DNA from: Metopolophium dirhodum
Lineage: Eukaryota > Arthropoda > Insecta > Hemiptera > Aphididae
DNA: 64,000 nucleotides
Assembly: GCF_019925205.1 (NCBI RefSeq)
Contig: NC_083562.1
Span: 11,780,001-11,844,000, forward strand
Direction: 5' to 3'
Shown here: positions 46,730 through 58,240 of the stretch, piece by piece
Position numbering within the stretch: position 1 is the stretch's first letter
Layout of the letters: every line of letters begins with the position of its first letter
Notes under the pieces: generated by a model
The model's input: only the letters and a program-made list of their open reading frames with translations
Told to the model about the DNA's origin: nothing
Database searches by the model: none
Program-made: the position numbers and the translations under genes

Positions 46730-49700
46730 TATTGAAGGAGGGTGTTGGCACTTGCAGGCAATTGCATTTTAGGAAACCAAAAAAAAAAAATTGAACGGTA
46801 GGAATACACATTACAAAGTACAAACTAAAATGCCCAGACTCTTAAACAGAAAAAACTATTGAAAATATTTATTTCATTAAACAAGGATTATTCAAAGGGT
46901 ACCAGATTGTCAATGTTTAAAAAATTTGGCTTGAGTTAAAACCATAAAAAAAAAATTGAAGGGAGGTGTTGGCGCCCGCAGGCAAATAGATTTTAGAAAT
47001 TGGAAAAATTGGAAAAAAATTTAGAAAAAACTATTCAAAATATTTAGTTCATTAAAGAATTATTCAAAGGGTACCAGATTGTCAATGTATAAAAAATTTG
47101 ACTTCAGTTAAAATCATAAAAAAAAAATTGAAGGGAGGTGTTGGCGCCCGCAGGCAAATAGATTTTAGAAAACAAAAAAAAAATTGGAAAAAAATTTACA
47201 GTAGAAACATACATAACGAAGTTCAAACTAAAACGTCCCGAAACTTTAACAGAAAAAACTATTCAAAATATTTAGTTCATTAAAGAATTATTCAAAGGGT
47301 ACCAGATTGTCAATGTTTAAAAAATTTGGCTTAAGTTAAAATCATAAAAAAAAAATTGAAGGGAGTTGTTGGCGCCCGCAGGCAAATGAATTTTAGAAAC
47401 CAAAAAAAAATTTATATAAATTATATTGTGGGAACACACATTATAAACATAAATCTAAAATCTCCAAAATCTTAAACAGAAAAATTATTCAAAATATTTA
47501 GTTCATTAGAGAATTATTCAAAGGGTACCAGATTGTCAATGTTTAAAAAATTTGGCTTAAGTTAAAATCATAAAAAAAAAAATTGAAGGGAGGTGTTGGC
47601 GCCCGCAGGAAAATGCAATTTAGAAAACCAAAAAAAATTTAGAAAAAAATTTACAGTAGAAACACACATTACGAGGTAAATGTTGAAAAAAATTTTAAGT
47701 ATGATTTAAACTTTAAATTTTTAAATGTTGAACAAATTTGGCTACAATGAAAATCATAAAAAAAAAATTGGCTAACCTGCAGGCATATAGATTTTAGAAA
47801 ACAAAAAAAAAAATTGGAAAAAAATTTAGAAAAAACTATTCAAAATATTTTGTTCATTAAACAATTTTCAAGTCAATACAAACTAGAGTTACAGTACTAA
47901 TCAAAAAAATTGAAGGGAGGTGTGGGCGCCCGCAGGCAAATAGATTTTAGAAAACAAAAAAAAAATTGGAAAAAAATTTACAGTAGAAACATACATAACG
48001 AAGTTCAAACTAAAATGTCCCGAAACTTAAACAGAAAAAACTTTTCAAAATATTTAGTTCATTAAAGAATTATTCAAATGGTACCAGATTGTCAATGTTA
48101 AAAATTTGGGTGGAGTGAAAATCATAAAAAAAAAATTGAAGGGAGGTGTGGCGCCCGCAGGCAAATAGATTTTAGAAAACAAAAAAAAAATTTGGAAAAA
48201 AATTTAGAAAAAACTATTCAAAATATTTAGTTCATTAAAGAATTATTCAAAGGGTACCAGATTGTCAATGTTTAAAAAATTTGACTTAAGTTAAAATCAT
48301 AAAAAAAAAATTGAAGGGAGGTGTTGGCGCCCGCAGGCAAATAGATTTTAGAAAACAAAAAAAAAAATTGGAAAAAAATTTACAGTAGAAACATACATAA
48401 CGAAGTTCAAACTAAAATGTCCCGAAACTTAAACAGAAAAAACTATTCAAAATATTTAGTTCATTAAAGAATTATTCAAAGGGTACCAGATTGTCAATGT
48501 TTAAAAAATTTGGCTTAAGTGAAAATCATAAAAAAAAATTGAAGGGAGTTGTTGGCGCCCGCAGGCAAATGAATTTTAGAAACCAAAAAAAAATTTATAT
48601 AAATTATATTGTGGGAACACACATTATAAACATAAATCTAAAATCTCCAAAATCTTAAACAGAAAAATTATTCAAAATATTTAGTTCATTAGAGAATTAT
48701 TCAAAGGGTACCAGATTGTCAATGTTTAAAAAATTTGGCTTAAGTTAAAATCATAAAAAAAAAATTGAAGGGAGGTGTTGGCGCCCGCAGGCAAATGCAA
48801 TTTAGAAAACCAAAAAAAAATTTAGAAAAAAATTTACAGTAGAAACACACATTACGAGGTAAATGTTGAAAAAAATTTTAAATGATGATTTAAACTTTAA
48901 ATTTTTAAATGTTGAACAAATTTGGCTACAATGAAAATCATAAAAAAAAAATTGGCTAACCTGCAGGCATATAGATTTTAGAAAACAAAAAAAAAAATTG
49001 GAAAAAAATTTAGAAAAAACTATTCAAAATATTTTGTTCATTAAACAATTTTCAAGTCAATACAAACTAGAGTTACAGTACTAATAAAAAAAATTGAAGG
49101 GAGGTGTGGGCGCCCGCAGGCAAATAGATTTTAGAAAACAAAAAAAAAAATTGGAAAAAAATTTACAGTAGAAACATACATAACGAAGTTCAAACTAAAA
49201 TGTCCCGAAACTTAAACAGAAAAAACTATTCAAAATATTTAGTTCATTAAAGAATTATTCAAAGGGTACTAGATTGTCAATGTTTAAAAATTTGGGTAAA
49301 GTGAAAATCATAAAAAAAAAATTGAAGGGAGGTGTTGGCGCCCGCAGGCATATAGATTTTAGAAAACAAAAAAAAAATTGGAAAAAAATTTACAGTAGAA
49401 ACACACATTACGAAGTTCAAACTAAAATGTCCCGAAACTTAAACAGAAAAAACTTTTCAAAATATTTAGTTCATTAAAGAATTATTCAAAGGGTACCAGA
49501 TTGTCAATGTTTAAAAATTTGGGTAAAGTGAAAATCATAAAAAAAAAATTGAAGGGAGGTGTGGCGCCCGCAGGCAAATAGATTTTAGAAAACAAAAAAA
49601 AAAATTGGAAAAAAATTTACTTTAGAAACACACATTCCGAAGTAATTGTTGAAAAACATTTTAAATGTTTAAAAAATTTGGCTACAATGAAAATCATAAA

Positions 49701-49795
49701 AAAAAATTGAAGAGAGGTGTTGGTGCCCGCAGGCAAATGAATTTTAGAAAACAAAAAATAAAAATGTGGAAAAAATTTTACTTTAGGAACACGCT
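46730..49795 (-). repeat. satellite-like array, right half of the palindrome core (mirror image)
   Basis: The inverse of the left array: units carry 'aattgaagggaggtgttggcgcccgcaggcaaat' and 'aaagggtaccagattgtcaatgtttaaaaaatttgg'. The innermost units of both halves share private features ('actcttaaacagaaaaaact', 'aatgcattt...'), so the two halves are true inverted duplicates, not two independent arrays. Unit count and order differ slightly from the left, as expected from unequal exchange. ORFs here (for example 47098-47283 and 49274-49477) are repeat translations. Confidence 0.9.
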
Positions 49796-50669
49796 TTAGG
49801 AGTACACGGGTACTCAGCGTACTCCCAGATATAGCCGGTTAATCTTGAAAAATATTTATACAAACAAATCTACTAGAGTTTAATGAAGTGAAAAAGTCAT
49901 TGTTTGAGAAATCTGGGTGAAATAACACTAAACAAAAGAATACGCTGGAAGCTAAATACTGCAATACACATTAACTACAATCCAAAAACTAGGTGTTCTT
50001 TACATTATAATAATGCGAACAGTTATTATGATCAGAGGTGTATCACGGTAATATATGTATTAGAAAATGTATAAAAATGAATGTAAATTATAAAGGATGC
50101 AAAGAAATTAAATGAGAAAAGGTCCTGCACGGACTCTACTATGTGATTGTAATTTACGAAGGACATAAAATGTTTAATTTAAAATAATATTGTGTTTGGT
50201 GGTTCACAGTCAATATTAAATTACAAACTATAAAGTCTAAATGCAAATAAAAACATAGTTTTAGTCTTTGTAAATATGTGCGGAAAAAAATTAGATTTAG
50301 TACAATGTAAAAAAATGTGGAAAGGAAACCCTGAGAATTCTTTGAAAATAGGATATTAAAACACAAAACCATATATTAAATTAAAACTATTGATTTTATA
50401 CATTTTCTATTTACAAAAACTCATAAGTATTGAACACTTTATAAAACCCTGATAAAATAATATTCTGTTATATTTTAAAATACATTTTATAATTTGTTGT
50501 GGTAAAAAAATCATTATTTAATGTTGGCTGTATTTAAGTTTTTAATAACTATACTGGTACAACTCTTGCTGACAGTCTTTAAGACCGTGTTAAAAACTAT
50601 GATAATTAGTTAACATCTAATTTCCTGCCCTATCCTAACCTAACCTAACCAAATTAATAATATTTAAAT

Positions 50670-51155
50670 ATTTCCTTTCATTGTTATGTTTACAATATCG
50701 ATTACCTTGATAGTTAGTAGGAAAAGATCATCGCAAAGCTCACGACCGGTGATGGTAGTCGTCTATCATTACCATAGCTTCAACTAACCGTAGGTTTACC
50801 TAACTAACCTTCTTATGACTTATTAGGACACATTGAATAAAAAGATCCTGATTTGCCGGTTGCTGAACTTAAGTGTTTGATTATCAAGTTGATCCTTAGA
50901 TTGTTGACACCTTAATCCATGCTATGGATGAAGCCCATAGATAATAAAGATATGGATAGTCCACGCCTATGTTAAATACATTTTAGGCCGCGTTCCCGCG
51001 AAAGGCAATTGAGGCTCCTTTATATTGAAAGTCGATACTCGATATTGGTATACTTTATTTGGCCTCAATTGTTCCCCTCGAAGACCGCTGATAAGACCAT
51101 TATGTTATATCTTTATTATCTATGATGGAGCCATACCCAGCTCACTCTTGTAAAC
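50670..51155 (+). repeat. A-block copy 3 (direct)
   Basis: Same orientation as copy 1. From 'cctttcattgttatgtttacaatatcga' to 'cagctcactcttgtaaac', including the hairpin pair 'aaggcaattgaggc' / 'gcctcaattgttcccc' at about 51001-51075. It is directly followed by the target duplication of the right-arm hAT element. Confidence 0.85.
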
Positions 51156-51164
51156 AATTTGAAG

Positions 51165-53328
51165 TAGTGGCGTAGCCGGGGGGGCAGAGGGGCCATGCCC
51201 CCCCATCGACCGTGTTTTTTATTATTATTGTTTTTATATCAGTACGTCCATAGTATTAAAAAAGTAGAAATGTTATTCATTATCACGATTTATGATGGTC
51301 TTCTTAAATCGTGTTTATTATATATATCTGTGCCGCTGTAGTTGTACCTATTCGGTTACAAACGTGAGTGTGGTGATACGTCGTGGTATCACCACTTACT
51401 AACACGTCTAATGTTACCAATCGTTTTGTCTAGGTTAACCTAACCGGCGCGACCAATTTTATCTACATTGTAGTATCTACAGCCATCGTGATCAGTCGTG
51501 ATCAGTCAAATTAATACATTTTAAAATATGTTTTGTAAGTGTAAAACGATATTTTGTATATTTTATATTTATTTTTATATGTGTAGTTAATAATTTATTT
51601 AAAAATAATTTTTGAAAATGTAAGCCGATTTAATTTTTTTTCATTTGTAGTAATTATTAAGTTAAGTATTAAATAAAGACATTAAAATTATTATGTACAA
51701 TAAAAACGTCGTTAAATATGAAATTATATACCTATACCTAAAATTCTGATTACTTAAAAGTAAAAAAAAAATTTTATGGCCCGCGGTAAAATTTTTTTTT
51801 TTTTCTGGCCCGAGGTAAAAAAAGTTTGGCCACCACTGGTCTAGGCGATCAGCAGTGAATTTTATTTATCGTCGGCTACCCAGTAACCCACTGTTTTAGT
51901 CATTCTTTAAACCTCTGTCTCTCAAAGGCATGCGAGGTATCTTCAATTAAAAATATGAACGGTATAATTGGTACAGTTGCTACATTTTTTTCTTATTCAG
52001 CGAAACGTATGGATAAATTAAAACATTTCATTGATGCAGGTAATTCTAATAAAAGTGGTCATAATACAAAAAAAACAAAATTAAAAAAATTTTGTGAAAC
52101 ACGATGATCGACAACGGTTGATCGACATGATTCACTTATAACATTCAAAGAACTGTACATTTATATAATTTCTACTCTAGAACATCTTGAGAAATATGAT
52201 ACAAATCCTGAAACGTCAACCAAAGCGTCGTTATATGTGAGTGCTATAACTAAGAGTGATTTCCTTATCTCTCTGGAAGTAGCTGTAACTTGCTTCTCAT
52301 ATATAATACAATTAAGTCAAGTACTACAAAGTAAACAGCAGGACCTATCTAAAGCTTTAAATGATGTTATGATTGTTAGAGAAGCTTTAGAAGCCATTCG
52401 AGAAGATGCTGATAAATCCTTTAAGGAAATAATGAAAAATGTTACCACAATAGCTTCTGAACTTGAAATTGAAATACGCATGCCTCGAATCTGTGGGAGA
52501 CAAACTGCCCGAAACAATGTCAATGCCAAAGACGCAGAGGAATATTATAAAATAGTAATATTTATACCATTTCTTGATAATTTAATCTTACAGTTGCATT
52601 CAAGATTTGATAAAATACTAGAAACAATTATTCCACTAGAAGGACTCATACCATCTAATTTGTCACATTATGATGACCAAGCAATCTTAGCTGCTGCTTC
52701 TATTTACGAGGATGACTTTTTAGTTAGCATGAATACATGTTTGAAAGCCGAGTTATTCATACGGAGAAATCAATGGCAATTGAGAGAAAATTTACCAGAG
52801 ACTGCTGTAGAAGCAATTCAACACTGCACAGAGCTTTTTCCAAATATAAAGAAGATTCTTCAATTATTTGCTACTCTGCCTGTAACATCCGCTACTCCAG
52901 AACGTACATTTTCAGTTCTTAAAAGACTGAAAACATATTTAAGAGCTACAATGAATGAAGAAAGGTTGAATGGTTTGGCCTTAGCTACAATAAATAAAGA
53001 TGAATTGGAATATGAAAACGTAGAAAAAGATATAATGACTGCATTTATAAATAAATCTCCTAGGAGGATGAAAGTTGTAGATTGGACATAATAATAGTAT
53101 TAAATATATTTACCTTATATTTATTAAGTTGTTTGCAATAAATTATTATAAATAAAAAGTTGTTAAATATTTTGTTAATTTCAGCCGGATGTATTTAGTG
53201 TTATATGTAGTCACATAATAAGTATACGAATTATCTCAATTATTTTTTATAATTAAAACAGTAAAAATTTAATTTTTATAAGTTTTTTATTGCCCCCCCC
53301 CTTTTTAGAAATCCTGGCTACGCCACTG
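51165..53328 (+). mobile_element. hAT transposon, 2.2 kb, internally deleted, with 8-bp target duplication
   Basis: Left end TAGTGGCGTAGCC, right end GGCTACGCCACTG: a 13-base inverted repeat with one terminal mismatch (T for C at 51165), both followed inside by G/C runs. The target duplication ATTTGAAG is perfect (51157-51164 and 53329-53336). The left palindrome arm at 41981-41992 keeps the uninterrupted target ('cttcaaattg'). It contains the C-terminal half of a DUF4371-type transposase. A second element end ('ggccaccactgg', 51824-51836) marks nested debris inside its left part. Confidence 0.93.
51859..53091 (+). pseudogene. hAT (DUF4371/ZMYM1-like) transposase C-terminal half with one nonsense codon
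   Basis: The frame is open from 51859, apart from a TGA at 52105-52107. The 5' part reads HSLNLCLSKACEVSS, GTVATFFSYSAKRMDKLK and FCETR, then the stop, at the place where this family has a Trp (CETRW). The 284-codon part from 52237 carries EYYKIVIFIPFLDNLILQL and the hAT dimerisation segment LFATLPVTSATPERTFSVLK plus RLKTYLRATMNEERLNGLAL. The N-terminal zinc finger and the first half of DUF4371 are missing. Strongly diverged from the copy in the left arm (PVSTTTPERSFSNLKRIKTY), so it is a different hAT lineage. Confidence 0.9.
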
Positions 53329-54590
53329 ATTTGAAGCACATAAAAGCGATCAACGCGTCTCTATTAATGATTTATCAGCATCTAAGCCCAGCCCACCTTC
53401 GTATTATTCTCTATGCAAAAAGTAAATTTAAGACAAATTTGTAAATCAATGCACAGTCTCTCTATTGTACCTACTAATATTTGTGATTTCATTAATTTTC
53501 AGTATTTTATATTATTAGATTGGGAAAACATAAGACAATATAATTTACACAAGACTGTGGCTAACACAATCATATTTTGATAAAAGTATATGATATAAGT
53601 ACCTTCTATATTTGAATTAATCGTTTTTTTTTCGGGTCATTTATTGGTGGACGGCACTTTAACAACGGTCCCTCAACTTACTGAGGCAAGCTTGAGGCAT
53701 TTCCTTTTAGGAAATTAATTAAATCCTCAAACATAACTCTTAATTCAAGAGTTTGTAACTACTACAATCATAATATAATATGAGTATAGTATATTTCGTA
53801 ATATTTTTTTATACTATTTACTGTTAGTGAAATATTAAGTTTGTATTTCTAATATAATATATTTTATGATATTTATGGACGACACTTGCACCATGGCCCC
53901 TCGATATAGTAATGTGGCGACCCGGCACATCTCTTTTAGATAAATGATTAAATACTTAATCAAGTCTTCCAATTTACTAAACATTTATATTTTGTAGATG
54001 ATTTGAAGAAAAATTTAAAATTGAAGAGAGACTGTGTGAATTAACAAAATTTGTGGTATGAAATGTTTATTTGAACACCTGTTATAATGTGTTATATTGA
54101 ACTTAAGTTAATTTTTTATAATGTACTATAATAAACATTTGAACATTTATTAGTTTATTACAATATACGTATATTATACATAGATTTCAAGTATGATTTT
54201 TTTTAGTTTTTTTTTTGAAAGCTACCTACTACAATACAAGACACTTTATTTTTATATTTTGAAGCAATATATGTTTTGGATTATATAGATCTATATAAAC
54301 TAAATTTCAGACCCATAGTATTTAAAGTTTGTATGATCAAAGTCGTGAAACCAAATTTTATCAGACTCTACTAGAATGTTGTAGTTAAATTAAACTATAA
54401 TAAGTATGTGGTATAACCTTCTAAGATAATTTGTTATGAATATAATATTTTAAGTAATAGCTCAAATTTAGCACTTTTATGGTACTTAATACATTTTCCT
54501 AATATTTTAACAGAAATTATGGAGCTAAAAATATAGAAATACCTATATTATGTCACGGTCCATAGTTCATAGTTTTGTTTCATTTATAAT

Positions 54591-55839
54591 TGTTGCCGCC
54601 GCAACATAACAAATATAAGATTAACCATAGAAATAAGATATCGGCCACGGGGGAACAGCTGGTCACACACACACACACAATCACCGCTGTAATCATTGTT
54701 TTATTTTTGTATATATTATTCAAACGTGTCCAGTGAATTATTATGTAATTGTACCTATAGTATTATTATACATAATTATTTTTACTATCACCGCGTTATC
54801 GCACTTCGCCGAGCTGGCTCCGCGAATATTATTTAACACGGCCGCCGCGATTTTTGTCTCGTATCGTACGTCTTTCAGCGAACACCGACGTTTGCAAAAT
54901 AATTATTTTACTCCGCTTTTGCTCTAATAGTAAAGTGTCAATATTATAGACTTTCGTCGTAACGGTGACCAGACACGAGTCTATTATACGTCTATTCGTA
55001 TATTATTATAATATATCTATATTATATTATGTTATTAATTATTATTGTGAGCCATAAGGGCAATACCTACTTATTACATTATTATTTTTGTCATTTGCGT
55101 GTATTGTACCCATATTATAGCACAGGACCAGCTAGCTAGTCTGCGCTCCACAAACTGTGAGTGTTTCATTATTTTTATTATTATTTATTTATTTATTATA
55201 CACATTTAACTGTTGGGCCAAAAGGGCTATAGATATTTTATATTATTATTAATTTGTTGGCCAGAAGGGCCACATATTATCTTATACGAGCTTCGGCTCA
55301 AATAGCTGTGTCAATACATTATTATTATTTCGGTTGGCCATAAGGGCCGGTCATTTATTATTATCATTATATTTTTATTATTATACATTGTTGGACCAGA
55401 AGGGTCACATTATTTTCATAGCGGCTCCAATAGCTTTTTTATTATTATCATTATATTATTATTATTATACATTTTTTACACGTTTGTGTGGTACTGTGAG
55501 TTTTTAATATATATTTTGTACTGCTATTATTTAAATCTGCGTATTATACAGCAACTTAACTATCAGAAACCGTGTTACCATTTTTTATTAACTATTTGTT
55601 TAATTGTATACACACCCACATATATACATACTTAACACACAGATAATACACATAATTACACTACACGCATTACGTAGTTCGACAGTATTTGCCCGGCGAT
55701 CCCGACCACTGCTGTTCGAACTATTACACCATTACACACCCAGCTAGTGCTCGCATATTTAAGACCTAGGTGTTGGTGGTGAGCGATTATAAGGTGTCCG
55801 GGGTGCGCGTATTATCGTCATAGGCTCCCGGCCCGCACA
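54591..55839 (+). mobile_element. solo LTR, 1249 bp, with 5-bp target duplication
   Basis: Starts TGTTGCCGCCGC and ends GGCCCGCACA (TG...CA). It is flanked by ATAAT at 54586-54590 and 55840-55844. The left palindrome arm (39761-39785, inverse) has the uninterrupted 'catttataataataatgc', so the insertion is precise. No internal coding region or second LTR is present. Inside are an (AC)n tract at 54665-54680, a TATATATT near 54713, and five copies of a palindromic GGCC-type motif (separate entry). Direction is uncertain because TG...CA is symmetric. Confidence 0.88.
55051..55410. promoter_or_regulatory. five copies of a palindromic 'TTGGCCANAAGGGCC' motif inside the solo LTR
   Basis: Copies: GCCATAAGGGC (55051), TTGGGCCAAAAGGGCT (55213), TTGGCCAGAAGGGCCACAT (55258), TTGGCCATAAGGGCCGG (55334) and TTGGACCAGAAGGGTCACAT (55391), separated by (ATT)n-rich spacers of 40-160 bases. 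Compensating changes (GGACC with GGGTC) keep the dyad symmetry, which suggests a protein-binding site or hairpin; this is inference. Confidence 0.5.
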
Positions 55840-55989
55840 ATAATAATAATGCTTTTTAATATACTTTTTCATGAATTAATATTTATTACAGTTGGCTTTT
55901 ATGATTTGTTTGAACTATTAGTACGTATTTTTTTTGGGAGATCCCTATTATTAAAACACCGTTACCAATATGCGTTTTTTTTGGGTTAG

Positions 55990-56272
55990 TTATAGAAAAA
56001 TAAATTACATTAATAGCAATAATATTAAAAAATATGGTTGATAATTTATTGTTTTTCGTATGATTTTATATCATTCAATTCAAACTTAAAACATCCTACA
56101 GTGAGTAACTTTTACTTACCTAACATACTCCTGTTACTGAGTTACTCCTATAAATTGCAAGGTACTATTTACCAACTGTACAGTAGAGTGGCAAAGTTAC
56201 TTATCCAACCTTCTTTTTTTAGCTTTAAAATAATTAGGGTCATGCTCTTAGTAAATAAGATATACTTTTAAT
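55990..56272. other. right-arm sequence without a left-arm partner
   Basis: Follows the last match to the left arm. Contains an ORF (56038-56271) without recognisable domain. Together with 57688-57929 it once formed a continuous stretch, before insertion of the element at 56273-57679. Confidence 0.45.
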
Positions 56273-57679
56273 CAAGGCTGGGCATTAACGAGTTAAAAAT
56301 TAAAATTAAGTTAAAACGTTAAGTTAATATTAACTAAATTAAGTAACTCGTTACTTTTTTTTGGAAACTTAATTTTAACTTAATAAGTTAATTTTTTATC
56401 ATATTTAACGTGTTAACTTCAAGTTAATTTTATACAGATTTCTTAAAATTAAGTTACATTTTAAATTTGACCCATTGATTTATAATTTTGTTGGCTTGAG
56501 AATTATTAGATATCATAGAAAATAAATGGGAAAATGACGTACCTATGGTTAATAAATAATAATTATTACCGATTGAGTTTGATATATACACAATAGACAT
56601 AATATAGGTATTTTCAATTTTGTAAATAGCCTATTAGCCTGTATCCAGTGTAATACTAGTAATGCCCACCCGCATGTAATAATAATTAATAATTAATATT
56701 TATAAATTTGTGATTATTGTCTATTGATGTATATACAAATATACAATATACATACAGTATATACTATAACTATATACTTTATACATTATACATATTACGA
56801 ATAGTGAATACGAGCCATATTGGATATAAATATTTGATCATATATTATGTTTATCATTGTCATAATATTATATAATGAAAAAGAACATTGAACTATTATT
56901 ATATATTTAAATTATATATTAAATATTAATATAAATTTATATTTATATGTACTCATATAATTGTATACGGGTCTCGACGTTCATGTACTTAATTAGTTTT
57001 CTTGTAAACCATAACTCATTACCTAGTATAGTGACATTTTAGCGCATACACCACACATCCTGTCTGATTCCGAGAAATACATTATTACTTGAAATTATTA
57101 AAATAACTCATGCCTCATGGGGAAAAATTATTTTTGAATATCTGATTCAATATTGAAAATATTTATACTCCACGATTTATAGTTTTAATTACGGTATTGT
57201 TATTTTGCTGCTTATTGCTTCATTGACCATTGACGTGCGCAGAGCGGTACTGCAGTTCGATTGACATTTCGTCGATTTCGAGTCATTTATTTGTTTTAAT
57301 TCCACTGTGGTGTTTTTTGTTATTATTTGTATATAATATTAATTAATGATGACCGAGTCAAGAGACCTAGAGTCAAAATGGCCGCATTTAAATAATTATT
57401 TTAAACAGCTACCTGCGGATATTTCGGATGTCAGTGGAAATTTTGTGTTCAAATGTGTCCTTTGCCTACCAAAAACGAAATTATTGTGAAATTATTTGAA
57501 AATAATTAAATTTTTAATTAAGTTAATTTTAACTTAGTTAATTTTTTTTATCCATGAATTTTTAACTTAACGAAGTTATGAAAAAAACATTAGTTAACTT
57601 TTAACTTAACTTAACTTACTTTTTCTTGTATTAACTTAACTTAACGAGTTAAAAAAAATCGTTAACTTGCCCAGCCTTG
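56273..57679. mobile_element. non-autonomous hAT-like element, 1407 bp, with perfect 8-bp target duplication
   Basis: Left end CAAGGCTGGGCATTAACG, right end (complement) CAAGGCTGGGCAAGTTAACG. The subterminal regions are repeats of 'ttaacttaa' in both orientations, so the element can fold. The target duplication CTTTTAAT is at 56265-56272 and 57680-57687. A 47-codon frame at 57346-57489 (MMTESRDLESKWPHLNNYFK; later FVFKCVLCL) looks like the start of a BED-finger transposase and then stops. Confidence 0.88.
57346..57489 (+). pseudogene. remnant of a hAT transposase N-terminus (BED-finger-like) inside the non-autonomous element
   Basis: 47 codons. SKWPHLNNYFKQLP followed by NFVFKCVLC resembles the beginning of a BED-type zinc finger (aromatic residue, then C-x-x-C). 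The frame ends at TGA and no further transposase sequence follows before the element end at 57679. Assignment rests on the motif and on the enclosing hAT-type element. Confidence 0.4.
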
Positions 57680-57740
57680 CTTTTAATAATATATTTTTAT
57701 TCCAATTATAATGTAACTACTAATTTCTTTTCTTTTTTAG

Positions 57741-57929
57741 ATTTCATTAAGTGGACCATTGATATCGAAACAATTAACAAATATGCGCATTCCAATTTCA
57801 AAAGAAGAAAGGCTGATTAGGATTAAAGCAATGAATTTGATTTTTAAATGTTTTTACAAGACTACCGCTAGCGAACCGCGGCGGCCAAACCGCGCGTCTG
57901 AACAGGTCTATTGGAAAAGCATTGTTTAA
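57741..57929 (+). pseudogene. exon-like open segment of unknown origin next to the hAT-like element
   Basis: Begins right after a good acceptor (TCTTTTTTAG at 57731-57740) and stays open for 62 codons: ISLSGPLISKQLTNMRIPIS, then a basic KEERLIRIKAMN helix and a GC-rich RRPNRASEQVYW end, then TAA. It could be an exon of an older transposon or of a host gene cut by the insertion at 56273. No family recognised. Confidence 0.3.
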
Positions 57930-58095
57930 TTTTAGAGAGCGGAAGCGGTCGGAAGCAGCCGACCGCGCCGATCAGCGGCGCTGTTTTTCCCGTATGAATA
58001 TGCCAATTGAATAACCCGTGTTTAATCGTCGGCGGTTATCCGCCGCGGATAAAAACCGCGACCGCGCGCGGCCAAACCGCTCCGTGTGTAACCAG
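57860..58095. repeat. GC-rich segment with repeated 'gcggccaaaccgc' motif
   Basis: GCGGCCAAACCGC occurs near 57881 and 58067 in direct orientation, with CCGCGGATAAAAACCGCG and other CG-rich palindromes between. The composition is unlike the AT-rich flanks. Probably a small non-autonomous element; the ends were not resolved. Confidence 0.45.
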
Positions 58096-58240
58096 CTGAG
58101 GATGTCAGATTTTTAGCGCACCATTTATTTCTCTCTCTGACCCAATCATTGTAGTGTTTTCTTAATCGTACATTTGGTATGCTACGCGTGGGTCAAAGAT
58201 GGAAAACAAATAGTGCGCTGACATCCCAACCGGCAACAAG

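Noticed and set aside
47098..49477. ORFs with repeated KKKLKGGVGARR-type peptides
   Set aside because: Identical short peptides arise because the satellite unit is open in one frame; there is no start context, splicing or conservation beyond the DNA repeat.
43370..49795. Possible CRISPR array because of regular repeats
   Set aside because: Repeats are contiguous 160-225-bp satellite units with no unique spacers, inverted about a centre, in a eukaryotic genome.
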